Assembly (NCBI RefSeq): GCF_026239695.1
Contig: NZ_JAPIVS010000003.1
Coordinates: 744,001-808,000, forward strand
DNA from: Pedobacter sp. MC2016-15
GTDB lineage: Bacteria > Bacteroidota > Bacteroidia > Sphingobacteriales > Sphingobacteriaceae
Direction of reading: 5' to 3'
DNA: 64,000 nucleotides
The notes under the pieces were generated by a model that worked only from the letters and a program-made list of their open reading frames with translations, made no database searches and was not told the origin of the DNA. Positions 19,271 through 28,726 of this stretch are shown piece after piece. The stretch's first letter is position 1; each line of letters opens with the position of its first letter. The position numbers were made by a program, and so were the translations under genes.

Positions 19271-21736
19271 ATGAGACGATACTTTATTACTTTATCAATT
19301 TGTGCAATCTCCCTCAGCAGTTTTGCCCAGAGCAACTTAAAACTCTGGTATGACCAGCCTGCCACCAACTTCAACGAGGCACTACCTATCGGCAACGGCC
19401 GGCTTGCCGCAATGGTCTTTGGTGCGCCTGCCAGCGATAAGCTGCAACTGAATGAAGAGAGCATCTGGACGGGACAACCGCACAATAACCTGACCGACAG
19501 CCAGGGTCTGGTCATCCCTGAACTCAGGAGGTTATTATTTGAAAAGAAGTATGCGGAAGCGCAGGCCTTATCAAAAGAAAAAATGAAGTCGCCCCAAAAC
19601 GGCATGAGCTATCAGCCCGCAGGCAACCTGCTGCTGAACTTTAAGGGACATGACAAGGTAACCAACTACCGGCGCGAGCTGGATATCAGCAAAGCAGTAT
19701 CCAGTATTTCATATGATCTCGGGGGCGTGCATTACAAACGTACCTACTTTGCTTCTTTTGTGGACAGCGTAATTGTGATACACCTGGAGGCGAGTAAAGC
19801 CGGAGCGCTGAATTTTGAAATTGCAGCAGGAAAAGTGCAAAAAAATAGTGCTGTCAGTGTTCAGGGCAACCAAATCAGGATGCAGGGTACTCCCGCAGAG
19901 GCTGAGGGACTGGCAGCGAAGATCAACTTTGTAACGCTCATCAATGTGGTCAACAGCGGCGGCAGGATTGCTGCTGCTGATACCAGTATTAAGGTCAGCG
20001 GTGCCAGTTCGGCAACCATCTACGTTTCTATTGCCACCAACTTCAAAAACTACCGTGATCTCTCTGTAGATCCGCAGATTAAAGCCGCAGGTATCATCAG
20101 CAGGGCAGTAAAGAAGGATTATGACAGTCAGCTCGCAGCACAGGTAAAGTTTTACCAGCAATATTATAACAGGGTAAGCCTGGATCTGGGAAGCAATGCA
20201 TCGGCTGCACTGCCGACAGATCAGCGTATCAGAAACTTTAAAACAACATATGATCCGCAGTTGCTCTCCCTGTATTTCCAGTTTGGCAGGTACCTGCTGA
20301 TCTCATCATCACAACCAGGTGACCAGCCGGGGAACCTGCAGGGGAAATGGAATGACCGGATTAAACCGGCCTGGGATTCCAAATATACCATCAATATCAA
20401 TACAGAAATGAACTACTGGCCATCTGAGCCTGCAAATCTTTCAGAACTGGGAACACCCCTGTTTAACATGCTGAAAGAGCTCGCGGTGACGGGCAGGGAG
20501 AGTGCTGACAAAATCTATCATGCCAAAGGATGGATGGCACATCACAATACAGATCTCTGGCGCATCACAGGAATTGTAGATGGCGGCTTTTACGGCATGT
20601 TCCCTAACGGAGGAGCCTGGCTGACAAGGCATCTCTGGGAGCATTACCTGTATACAGGCGATCAGAAATTTCTGAAGGAAGCCTATCCGATCCTGAAAGG
20701 AGCTGCTGAGTTTTATGTAGATGCCCTGCAGAAGGAGCCTGACCATGGCTGGCTGGTGGTGTCACCTTCGATGAGTCCTGAAAATAAGTATATGTCCGAT
20801 GCAAAAAGCGGGGGCGTAGGTTTGACTTATGGCAGCACAATGGATAACCAAATCGTTTTTGAGTTGTTCTCGCATACCATCCGTGCTGCAGAAGTGTTGA
20901 AAACGGACCAGGCCTTTGTGGAAGTGCTGCAGCAAAAACGTGCGCTGCTGCCGCCGATGCAGATCGGCCAGTTCGGGCAGCTGCAGGAATGGATCGAAGA
21001 CTGGGACAGGAAGAATGATCAGCACCGCCATATCTCCCATCTGTTTGGCCTGTATCCTGCCAACCAGATTTCTCCATACCGGAATCCCGATATCTTCGCC
21101 GCGGCAAAAAATACGCTGATCAGCAGGGGTGATGTATCCACAGGCTGGAGCATGGGCTGGAAGGTCAACTTCTGGGCCAGGATGAAGGATGGGGACCACG
21201 CTTTTAAGATCATCTCCGACCAGCTCAACCTGGTTTCGCCGGAAGTACAATCAGGGCAGGGAGGGGGAACATATCCCAATCTTTTTGACGCCCACCCGCC
21301 ATTTCAGATCGATGGTAACTTCGGCTGTACGGCAGGCATCACAGAGATGCTGTTGCAAAGCCAGGATGGAGCGATTGAGCTTTTGCCTGCCCTGCCCGCT
21401 GCCTGGGACAAGGGAAGTATCAAAGGTCTCAGAGCCCGTGGCGGTTTTGTCATTGATATCGACTGGGAAAATCACAGGGTAAAACATGTGAAGATTGTGT
21501 CTACCCTGGGCGGCAACTGCCGGCTGCGCAGTCCGCATGCCCTCGGTAAAACAGCAGGTTTAAAGCCAGTTGCGGCAAATCAGGAAAATCCCAACGGCTT
21601 TTTCAGGGTTGATCAGCCAAAGAAAGCGTTGCTTTCTCCAAAAGTGGTGCAGCAGGCAGCGGCTCCCCTGAAGGAGACAATGCTCTACGATCTGAAGACC
21701 GAAACTGGTAAAATTTATGAGATCAACACACTTTAA
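19271..21736 (+). CDS. Glycoside hydrolase family 95 (alpha-L-fucosidase/galactosidase type)
   Basis: 821 residues with a signal peptide (1-19, ending FAQS). The N-terminal beta-sandwich begins [21 protein letters not shown] and contains [11 protein letters not shown], both typical of GH95. The (alpha/alpha)6 barrel follows, with [30 protein letters not shown] and [22 protein letters not shown]95 enzymes invert 1,2-alpha-L-fucosyl (some L-galactosyl) linkages, found on xyloglucan and pectin side chains. Its place between SusD and a CE8-PL10 fusion supports a role on side chains of pectic glycans. Its stop overlaps the next start by 1 bp. Confidence 0.92.
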   Translation: MRRYFITLSICAISLSSFAQSNLKLWYDQPATNFNEALPIGNGRLAAMVFGAPASDKLQLNEESIWTGQPHNNLTDSQGLVIPELRRLLFEKKYAEAQALSKEKMKSPQNGMSYQPAGNLLLNFKGHDKVTNYRRELDISKAVSSISYDLGGVHYKRTYFASFVDSVIVIHLEASKAGALNFEIAAGKVQKNSAVSVQGNQIRMQGTPAEAEGLAAKINFVTLINVVNSGGRIAAADTSIKVSGASSATIYVSIATNFKNYRDLSVDPQIKAAGIISRAVKKDYDSQLAAQVKFYQQYYNRVSLDLGSNASAALPTDQRIRNFKTTYDPQLLSLYFQFGRYLLISSSQPGDQPGNLQGKWNDRIKPAWDSKYTININTEMNYWPSEPANLSELGTPLFNMLKELAVTGRESADKIYHAKGWMAHHNTDLWRITGIVDGGFYGMFPNGGAWLTRHLWEHYLYTGDQKFLKEAYPILKGAAEFYVDALQKEPDHGWLVVSPSMSPENKYMSDAKSGGVGLTYGSTMDNQIVFELFSHTIRAAEVLKTDQAFVEVLQQKRALLPPMQIGQFGQLQEWIEDWDRKNDQHRHISHLFGLYPANQISPYRNPDIFAAAKNTLISRGDVSTGWSMGWKVNFWARMKDGDHAFKIISDQLNLVSPEVQSGQGGGTYPNLFDAHPPFQIDGNFGCTAGITEMLLQSQDGAIELLPALPAAWDKGSIKGLRARGGFVIDIDWENHRVKHVKIVSTLGGNCRLRSPHALGKTAGLKPVAANQENPNGFFRVDQPKKALLSPKVVQQAAAPLKETMLYDLKTETGKIYEINTL

Positions 21737-23670
21737 TGATGAGAAGATTATTATCAATTGTATTCTTGTTGCTCAGCCTGAGCAGCGCATATGCGAAAGA
21801 CATTCAGATCACCGTAGCAAAAGATGGCAGCGGAGATTACAGCACCGTACAGGAAGCAATCAATGCGGTGGAAGATTTTAAACGCAGTGTCACAAAGATT
21901 ATCATCCGCAAGGGCATTTATAAAGAAAAGCTGATCCTCCCCGCTTCAAAACAAAATGTCAGATTTGTGGGTGAGCGTGCTGAAAATACCATTCTTACCT
22001 ATGATGATTATGCCTCAAAGAAAAATAGTGAAGGTAAGGCACCCGGAACAACCGGATCGTCAAGTTTTTTTATCTATGGCAACGGCTTCAGTGCTGAGAA
22101 CATTACTTTTGAAAATTCATCTGGCCCCGTAGGTCAGGCAGTGGCACTATGGGTTGCAGGAGATCAGTGCAGTTTTGTCAACTGCCGGATGCTCGGTTTT
22201 CAGGATACGCTGTATACCTATGGCCCTGGTTCAAGGCAGTACTACAAGGATTGTTATATCGAAGGAACGGTAGATTTTATATTTGGTTCGGCAACGGTAG
22301 TTTTTGAGGGCTGTGAAATATTTTGTAAAAAAGGCGGATATATCACAGCAGCATCAACACCTTCCACATCAAAATATGGCTATATTTTCAGGAACTGCAA
22401 AATAACGGGTACTGCTGCGGCAAATACTTTTCATCTGGGCAGACCATGGCGACCGGATGCAAAAGTGGTTTTCATCAAATGCGAACTGGGGGAGATGATC
22501 CGTCCTGAGGGCTGGAGCAACTGGGGAAAACAAAGCAACGAGAAAACTGCCTATTATGCAGAATATAAAAGCAAAGGGCCCGGAGCCCAGCCGGAACAAC
22601 GCGTAAGCTGGTCGCATCAGCTGGATGATGCTGCAGCCCGCGAATATTCTCTAAATACTGTTTTCAGGGGATGGAAGCCAGGTACAATTTCTACCGTACA
22701 GGCCCTGGATCCTGTCGCTGAAAACATAATCACCTACCAGAGGAGTGTGGGTGGATGGCCTAAAGCAGTCATCAATATTCCGGTAGATTATAAAACGACA
22801 CTTTCGCCCGCCGACAAGCTGGCCATCAGGGCAGACTCTCTGCATGATGACGCAACGATAGATAATTCTGCTACGACGAGGGAGATCAGGCATCTTGTAA
22901 AAGCCTATAAGGGAACACGCAATCAGCAATACCTCCGGGCAGCTGAAAAAGGAATAGATTACCTGCTCAAGGCACAATATGCCAATGGGGGCTGGCCGCA
23001 ATATTTTCCGAAAAAAGATTTTTACCGGCATCAGATCACCTATAATGATAATGCCATGATCAATGTGCTTGATATCATGCAGGATATTGTGGAAGCTTCA
23101 AATGACTTCGATGTTGTCAACTCCGCCTATATTAAGCCCGCCGGCGATGCAGTGCAAAAAGGAATAGACTGTATCCTGAAAACCCAGATCAGGACGAATG
23201 GCCGGCTCAGCGCCTGGTGTGCACAGTATGATGAGAAAACTTTAGCACCCGCCAAGGCCAGGTCTTTTGAACTGGCTTCAATCAGTGGTGGTGAATCTGT
23301 CAACATTGTCCTCTTCCTGATGCGCTTTAAGAATCCCTCTGAAGAGATGAAAACCGCTGTAAATGCGGCAGTACAATGGTTTGATCAGGTGAAGATTGAA
23401 GGATATGAATTTGTGTTTATTGATGATCCATCAAAACCAAATGGCAAAGACCGTGTATTTCGTAAGAATCCTGCTTCCACCATATGGGCACGCTTTTATG
23501 ATATACAGACCAATCAGCCATTTTTTACAGGGAGGGACAGCCAGCCAAAAAAGACGGTGGCGGAGATCGGGGCAGAGCGCAGTGCAGGTTATGCCTGGTA
23601 TGGTACCTGGCCGGCAAAATTGCTGAATACGGCGTATCCTGAATGGGTAAAAAACAATTCCGGGCAGTAG
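21736..23670 (+). CDS. Two-domain pectinase: CE8 pectin methylesterase fused to PL10 pectate lyase
   Basis: 644 residues. Signal peptide 1-20. Residues about 22-310 are a CE8 beta-helix pectinesterase (DGSGDYSTVQEAINA, GFQDTLYTY, TVDFIFGSATV with catalytic Asp, LGRPWRP). Residues about 325-640 are a PL10 pectate lyase, an (alpha/alpha)-toroid (RSVGGWPKAVINIP, DNSATTREIRHL, GGWPQYFPKKDFYRHQITYND, WCAQYDEKTL, NPASTIWARFYDI). The esterase makes free-acid galacturonan, which the lyase splits by beta-elimination, so joining them couples the steps. It is the last gene of PUL 1. Confidence 0.93.
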   Translation: MMRRLLSIVFLLLSLSSAYAKDIQITVAKDGSGDYSTVQEAINAVEDFKRSVTKIIIRKGIYKEKLILPASKQNVRFVGERAENTILTYDDYASKKNSEGKAPGTTGSSSFFIYGNGFSAENITFENSSGPVGQAVALWVAGDQCSFVNCRMLGFQDTLYTYGPGSRQYYKDCYIEGTVDFIFGSATVVFEGCEIFCKKGGYITAASTPSTSKYGYIFRNCKITGTAAANTFHLGRPWRPDAKVVFIKCELGEMIRPEGWSNWGKQSNEKTAYYAEYKSKGPGAQPEQRVSWSHQLDDAAAREYSLNTVFRGWKPGTISTVQALDPVAENIITYQRSVGGWPKAVINIPVDYKTTLSPADKLAIRADSLHDDATIDNSATTREIRHLVKAYKGTRNQQYLRAAEKGIDYLLKAQYANGGWPQYFPKKDFYRHQITYNDNAMINVLDIMQDIVEASNDFDVVNSAYIKPAGDAVQKGIDCILKTQIRTNGRLSAWCAQYDEKTLAPAKARSFELASISGGESVNIVLFLMRFKNPSEEMKTAVNAAVQWFDQVKIEGYEFVFIDDPSKPNGKDRVFRKNPASTIWARFYDIQTNQPFFTGRDSQPKKTVAEIGAERSAGYAWYGTWPAKLLNTAYPEWVKNNSGQ

Positions 23671-23734
23671 GTTATATCATCTAAGTATCTTTTTCTCAAA
23701 AAATTTCATCCCGTAGGGGAAAAAATATTCAATT

Positions 23735-23760
23735 TGTGCCCGTCCGGCAAAACGGGCACA
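23735..23760. promoter_or_regulatory. Perfect 9-bp inverted repeat abutting the ccsBA start codon
   Basis: TGTGCCCGT (23735-23743) and ACGGGCACA (23752-23760) flank an 8-nt loop. The repeat ends 4 bp before the ATG at 23765 and overlaps a near-consensus -7 box TCAATTTG (23729-23736). There is no T run, so an operator or a start-blocking hairpin is likelier than a terminator. Confidence 0.4.
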
Positions 23761-23764
23761 TCAA

Positions 23765-26700
23765 ATGATATCACAATTAAGCAAGATCCTCTTTTCTACC
23801 CGCACAATGGGTGCCCTGTTACTTTTTTATGCCTTCTCTATGGCGTTGGCTACATTTGTAGAGAACGATTATGGTACAGCGGTTGCCAAAGCATTGATTT
23901 ACAATTGCTGGTGGTTTGAACTGGTGATGTTTTTCCTGATTCTCAACTTTATCGGGAACATCAAAAGATACCAGCTGATCTCATTGAAAAAATTGCCGTT
24001 GCTCGTGTTTCACCTGGCTTTCATTATCATCTTCATCGGCGGATATGTCACACGTTATATCAGCTTTGAAGGTTCAATGCATATCAGGGAAGGGGAGAGC
24101 AGCAACGATGTGGTATCTGACGCCACTTTCTTTAAGGTGCAGATCGGTCAGAACGAACAGGCACTGGCCTATGACGACAAACCGGCGATACTGATATCCA
24201 ACCAGGTACCCTGGTATTTGAAATCCTTCAGAAAGACTTTTGTACAGCAGTATGACTACAAAGGCACAAGGGTAAAAATGAAGGTAGTAGACTTTTATGC
24301 CCGTGCGCAGGACTCCCTGGTGCTGAACCCTGCAGGGAAACCGGTATTGCATCTGGTGGTGCTGGAGAATGGCAAACGTGTCAATAAATATATTGAAAGT
24401 GGTGAGGTAAAGCTGATTGATAACATGATCATCAGCTATAATAAACAAACCCAGGGGGCTATCAATATCTCTGATGGCTTTGAGGGTTACAAGATCTCTT
24501 CGCCCTATGAAGGTAACTATATGATCATGGCTACCCAGGAGAGAAAAGTGGTGCCGGCAGATAATCAGCCTCAGGAGTTTCACCTGAGAAGTTTATATAC
24601 TTACGGGGGACTTGCCTTTGTAGTACCTGAGCCTGCCAGTCCCGGAAATATTATTTATTATGAAGGTGATAAACGCAGCCATGAGCATGACCTGGACCTG
24701 GTGAAGGTTGAAGTAACTACCCCCAATGCAGTGGATACCGTATCTTTTTACGGTGGTAAAGGCATGACCAACTTTCAGTTTCAGGGAGAGGTCGCCGGAC
24801 TGCCAATTGCCATGGCCTACGGTTCCAAGATCTATAAAGCCCCGTTCTGGCTGAAGCTGGTAGATTTCAAAATGGAAAAATATCCCGGAAGTAACAGTCC
24901 TGCGGCATATTCATCTGATATCATGATCCGCGATGGACATACTGAACGTCCCTACAAAATATATATGAACCATGTGCTGGATGAAGATGGCTACCGTTTT
25001 TTCCAGTCGAGCTTCGACCAGGATGAACTGGGTACCGTACTTTCTGTAAACCATGATTACTGGGGAACAAATATTACCTACATCGGTTATACATTGCTTT
25101 TCGCAGGACTTTTCGTAACACTTTTCTGGAAGGGCACACACTTCTCCAAACTGAACGAACAGCTGAAAACAATATCGCGTTCCAAGGCTTTATTGCTGTT
25201 GATGATCCTCCTTCCGGGAGGCGCAGCTTTCAGTCAGGAGATAGACATGCACGGCACTGATGGCAAACCACATGTGCATAACCATGCCGCTGACAGCACG
25301 GCTCCTTCTGCTGCTGCGCCAACTGACCACAACCACGTGGCTGATATGCAGCGCATTCTCGCAGGACAGGCCGTGGATGCAGCATCATTTGCAACTACAG
25401 TACGCACAGACCGCCAGCATGCCGACAGCTTTGGGCGATTGCTCGTGCAGAACATCGATGGCCGTATCGAGCCGGTAAACACGATGGCACTCGAGATTTT
25501 ACGTAAACTCTATCAAAAAGACAAGTTCTACACCCTGAATGCCAATCAGTTTTTCCTTGCTGTATCTACATTTCCTTTCGACTGGGTAAATGTTCCGCTG
25601 ATTAAGGTGGGCAGCAAGGGCGGACCAGGTCTGCTCGCTGCGGTGAAGGCCAATGCTGAAGGATACACGACCATGGTGAATCTCCTGACGCTGTCTAAGG
25701 ATGGCAGCATAGATTTCCGCCTGAAAGATGATTATATGAAAGCTTTTGCAAAAAAGGCTTCTGAACAAAACGGTTACGATAAAGATATTATTGAACTGAA
25801 TGATAAGTTGCAAGTAATGCAGCAAGTGCTGAACGGGCAGTACCTGCGGGTGTTCCCGGTTGCGGGTGATGCCAACAATACATGGGTCACTCCGCCCACT
25901 CCTGCGGCAGACAGCACAGCTACGGCAAATCCGGCGACGCAGTATATCATGAGCACTTATGAAGCTTCCAAGTCAGGTAACTGGACATTGCCTGAGCAGA
26001 AGCTGGAAGCGCTGAAACAACTGCAGTTTCAAGTCGGAAAAGCGGTAGTACCTTCTCAGACAAAGATTGATATGGAAGTTAACTATAACTCCTGGAACAT
26101 CTTTTTAAACCTGATGATTGCCTATGCTTTATTAGGAACAGTAATTCTTGCCCTGGCTTTCAGCAGTTTGTTTAAAAACTCTAAAGGTTTACGTAAAACC
26201 ATCAATGTGGTGCTGGTACTGATATGTATCGCAGCGCTCTTACAGTTATACGGACTGGCCGTGCGCTGGTATATTTCAGGTCATGAGCCTTGGAGTAACG
26301 GCTATGAGGCCGTGATGTTTATCAGCTGGATAGGTGTCATGTCGGGCTTGTTGTTATACCGTAACAGTAATGCCTTTATCCCTGCTGCCGGCTGTCTGAT
26401 TGCGGTGATCCTGATGGGATTTGCCCACGGAGGTTCACAGATGAATCCACAGATCACCCCGCTGGTTCCGGTACTCAAATCTTACTGGCTGATGGTCCAT
26501 GTGGCGATCATCACCTCAAGTTATGGCTTCTTCGGCCTGAGTGCATTGCTGGGCACAGTAGTATTGCTGTTATACATCATCGACCATAAAAAGATCAGTG
26601 CCAGGGTAAAAGCTTCCGTAGTAGAGTTGACGATTGTCAATGAGATGTCGCTCACTGTAGGTATATTTTTACTGACAGTAGGAACCTTTCTGGGAGGAAT

Positions 26701-27025
26701 ATGGGCCAACGAAAGCTGGGGGCGTTACTGGAGCTGGGATCCCAAAGAGACCTGGGCCTTTATCTCAGTAATTGTCTATGCTTTTGTACTGCATGTGAGG
26801 CTGATTCCTGCGATGCGCAGTAAATATTTATTTAACCTGCTTTCGCTGCTGGCCTTTTCGGTCATCATCATGACGTACTTTGGGGTAAACTATTACCTGA
26901 CAGGGCTGCATTCCTATGCACAGGGAGATCCTGTACCGATTCCGGGCTGGGTATATGTGACGATAAGTGTAGTCGCTTTACTGGCAGTAGTTTCTTACCG
27001 CAGGTACAAGCTAAGATCGAAATAG
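23765..27025 (+). CDS. ccsBA: Fused cytochrome c biogenesis protein CcsBA (ResB-CcsA)
   Basis: 1086 residues. It exports heme and attaches it to apocytochromes c at the outer face of the inner membrane (System II). The ResB/CcsB part is residues about 1-460: three early helices, a large periplasmic domain, and a helix near 435-455. A periplasmic linker with a His-rich stretch (about 492-530) leads to the CcsA part (about 770-1086), with the tryptophan-rich WWD heme motif (ANESWGRYWSWDPKETWAF, near residue 980) and conserved His in GHEPWSNGYEA and AHGGSQMNP. The fusion is common in Bacteroidota. The diheme protein at 49294 is one likely client. Confidence 0.95.
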   Translation: MISQLSKILFSTRTMGALLLFYAFSMALATFVENDYGTAVAKALIYNCWWFELVMFFLILNFIGNIKRYQLISLKKLPLLVFHLAFIIIFIGGYVTRYISFEGSMHIREGESSNDVVSDATFFKVQIGQNEQALAYDDKPAILISNQVPWYLKSFRKTFVQQYDYKGTRVKMKVVDFYARAQDSLVLNPAGKPVLHLVVLENGKRVNKYIESGEVKLIDNMIISYNKQTQGAINISDGFEGYKISSPYEGNYMIMATQERKVVPADNQPQEFHLRSLYTYGGLAFVVPEPASPGNIIYYEGDKRSHEHDLDLVKVEVTTPNAVDTVSFYGGKGMTNFQFQGEVAGLPIAMAYGSKIYKAPFWLKLVDFKMEKYPGSNSPAAYSSDIMIRDGHTERPYKIYMNHVLDEDGYRFFQSSFDQDELGTVLSVNHDYWGTNITYIGYTLLFAGLFVTLFWKGTHFSKLNEQLKTISRSKALLLLMILLPGGAAFSQEIDMHGTDGKPHVHNHAADSTAPSAAAPTDHNHVADMQRILAGQAVDAASFATTVRTDRQHADSFGRLLVQNIDGRIEPVNTMALEILRKLYQKDKFYTLNANQFFLAVSTFPFDWVNVPLIKVGSKGGPGLLAAVKANAEGYTTMVNLLTLSKDGSIDFRLKDDYMKAFAKKASEQNGYDKDIIELNDKLQVMQQVLNGQYLRVFPVAGDANNTWVTPPTPAADSTATANPATQYIMSTYEASKSGNWTLPEQKLEALKQLQFQVGKAVVPSQTKIDMEVNYNSWNIFLNLMIAYALLGTVILALAFSSLFKNSKGLRKTINVVLVLICIAALLQLYGLAVRWYISGHEPWSNGYEAVMFISWIGVMSGLLLYRNSNAFIPAAGCLIAVILMGFAHGGSQMNPQITPLVPVLKSYWLMVHVAIITSSYGFFGLSALLGTVVLLLYIIDHKKISARVKASVVELTIVNEMSLTVGIFLLTVGTFLGGIWANESWGRYWSWDPKETWAFISVIVYAFVLHVRLIPAMRSKYLFNLLSLLAFSVIIMTYFGVNYYLTGLHSYAQGDPVPIPGWVYVTISVVALLAVVSYRRYKLRSK

Positions 27026-27409
27026 TATTATTAGGGTAATGAGCAGTGTATAAGCTGGGTTTGATTTGGGTTTGCTACATAAATCAGTGTTTTATTTCTG
27101 GTGTATAACAGATATATAACCGGAATTTATACCGGGTATGAAAGAAGTTTGGAGCAGGTTTCCGTAGACTAAATCACGTATCAAACTCGTCGGAAAGTCG
27201 AAGCATAGTCGTTCCAAACCCCTTTCAAAGAGCCGTTATATACCGGATACTTACCCTATACTTTCCCTAAGATACTTAGTGAAGTATCTGTTTAACGTTT
27301 GTGAATCAGTCGATTGACATAAAAAAATGACGCTGAAGCTCTTGTGTTTTATGCTGTAATTGTTTAACTTGGTGTTAATTAATTGATTATTTACATAATT
27401 CTTTATTTT
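27026..27409. other. 384-bp intergenic region with nested inverted repeats (possible structured RNA)
   Basis: Three nested stems occur in register: outer TATATAAC (27113-27120) with GTTATATA (27235-27242); middle TGAAAG..GTTTGGA (27139-27153) with TCCAAAC..CTTTCA (27213-27227), interrupted by a 2x2 mismatch; inner TTTCCG (27159-27164) with CGGAAA (27191-27196). Together they make an imperfect hairpin of about 130 nt. GGGTTTG is repeated at 27057 and 27068. A separate hairpin lies at 27270-27289. No coding frame of note is present before the ATG at 27410, and no exact promoter box was found. Confidence 0.45.
27270..27289. repeat. Perfect 8-bp hairpin downstream of the nested repeats
   Basis: AGATACTT-agtg-AAGTATCT. 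It is followed by GTTTAACGTTT rather than a T run, so it is not a canonical terminator. Confidence 0.4.
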
Positions 27410-28069
27410 ATGGCCAAAGCAGACAACAATTCAGGTGATGGCTACTCAGGTAGAGTAGGAAATACAGTTTATTACAAAAGAATGGGCAAGTGGGTGAAAC
27501 GCACGATTGGAAAATCAAACAAACCTGCCAGCCCGGCGCAGTTAAAACACCGTCAGCGCGTTAAAATTACAAACAAGTTTATCGCTCCTGTGAAGGAGTT
27601 TATCGAGATCTCACTGGCACCGGAAGGCAGAGTCCTTCAGCGTACGCCCAATGACCTGATGCTCAAGTACACCCTTGGTACCGCCATCACAGGGGAATAT
27701 CCAAACCAGGAAATTGATTTTACCAAAGCACAGTTCAGTGCCGGTAATATGAAGCCAACGCCAGCGCTGGAAGTTACTCAGAATGATGCCGGACTGCGCT
27801 TCAGCTGGGATACAGCACTTATTCCGGACGAATTCAGGAACGATGATCAGGTTTTGCTGCTCATTTATTTCCCGGAACTGGAAAAAGCTGACTTCCAAAC
27901 CACAGGAATCAGCAGATCCGACGGCAGCTATCAGCTTGATGTGCCCAAAAATGACAGTGCTACCAAAATGGAAACCTATATCTCCTTTATTTCTGCCAAT
28001 AGAAAGCGGGTTTCTCCGAGCAGCTACCTGGGTCAGTTCATTTTACCAGCTTACTCAGTCTCAAATTAA
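27410..28069 (+). CDS. Conserved protein of unknown function, DUF6266-like (first of a tandem pair)
   Basis: 219 residues from the ATG at 27410; a TTG start at 27383 would add nine hydrophobic residues and is less likely. No signal peptide. The basic N-terminal part (GRVGNTVYYKRMGKWVKR, residues 14-31) and helical KHRQRVKITNKFIAPVKEF resemble what I recall as the DUF6266 family of Bacteroidota. The rest is probably beta-rich with a C-terminal SPSSYLGQF motif. It is clearly paralogous to the next gene: both have GR-x-G-x-TV at residue 14 and GEYPN-x-EID near residue 95. Function is unknown. Confidence 0.75.
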   Translation: MAKADNNSGDGYSGRVGNTVYYKRMGKWVKRTIGKSNKPASPAQLKHRQRVKITNKFIAPVKEFIEISLAPEGRVLQRTPNDLMLKYTLGTAITGEYPNQEIDFTKAQFSAGNMKPTPALEVTQNDAGLRFSWDTALIPDEFRNDDQVLLLIYFPELEKADFQTTGISRSDGSYQLDVPKNDSATKMETYISFISANRKRVSPSSYLGQFILPAYSVSN

Positions 28070-28076
28070 ATAACAG

Positions 28077-28721
28077 ATGGCACATTATCAACCAGGAGCC
28101 GCCGGCGAATTCCGCGGCAGGATGGGCCAGACGGTGATGTACAGGTGGCGCCATCTGAAAATAGGGCGGTCGCGTCCCAGCAAAACCAGTAAACCGCCGA
28201 AACTTGTTTCGAAAACACAACGCTCGCGGATGGGTATACTCTCGCGCTATATGGGGAGGTTTACAGAGGTGGTCAGAGATGGATTTCCTGTCAAAAGGAA
28301 AAACATGACCAGCATGAATGCCGCGATAAAATATAACTGGCATACGGCATTTAAAGGTGAATATCCAAACCTGGAGATTGATCCTGCAAAGATTCAGATC
28401 AGCAAAGGTACGCTGGACGACCTTTACCGGCCCGTGCTGGAAGTGCAGGACCAAAAGGTGTTGATACACTGGCAGGTGCCCAGCCGGCTCAGGCTCGGGG
28501 TAGAGATGAATGACCGGCTGCATGTAGTGGCGTTCCGCGACGGCCTGCGTCTCAGGGCATTCAGGTATCTGAAGCTGGCCGGAGTCAGGGGTGATGGTTC
28601 AGCAGACATCACCGACATCATACTCGAAGGAGAAACTACGCATGTATGGATGTTTCTCGTAGCTGCTGATGGAAAGAAATGTTCGAACTCCAGGTACATG
28701 GGATCGCCGGTTTTCGCATAA
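28077..28721 (+). CDS. Conserved protein of unknown function, DUF6266-like (second of a tandem pair)
   Basis: 214 residues, starting 7 bp after the preceding paralogue, so co-transcribed. The same layout is seen: GRMGQTVMYRW (14-24), a strongly basic stretch (KIGRSRPSKTSKPPK), GEYPNLEIDPAKIQISKG (about 94-111), predicted beta strands, and a C-terminal NSRYMGSPVF motif matching SSYLGQF of its neighbour. There is no signal peptide or catalytic motif. The basic N-terminal half could bind nucleic acid, but that is speculation. It converges on the sulfatase gene 5 bp away. Confidence 0.72.
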   Translation: MAHYQPGAAGEFRGRMGQTVMYRWRHLKIGRSRPSKTSKPPKLVSKTQRSRMGILSRYMGRFTEVVRDGFPVKRKNMTSMNAAIKYNWHTAFKGEYPNLEIDPAKIQISKGTLDDLYRPVLEVQDQKVLIHWQVPSRLRLGVEMNDRLHVVAFRDGLRLRAFRYLKLAGVRGDGSADITDIILEGETTHVWMFLVAADGKKCSNSRYMGSPVFA

Positions 28722-28726
28722 AACAC

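Noticed and set aside
27026..27409. The repeat-rich spacer as a CRISPR array
   Set aside because: The repeats are nested and inverted, not regularly spaced direct repeats, and no cas gene is near.
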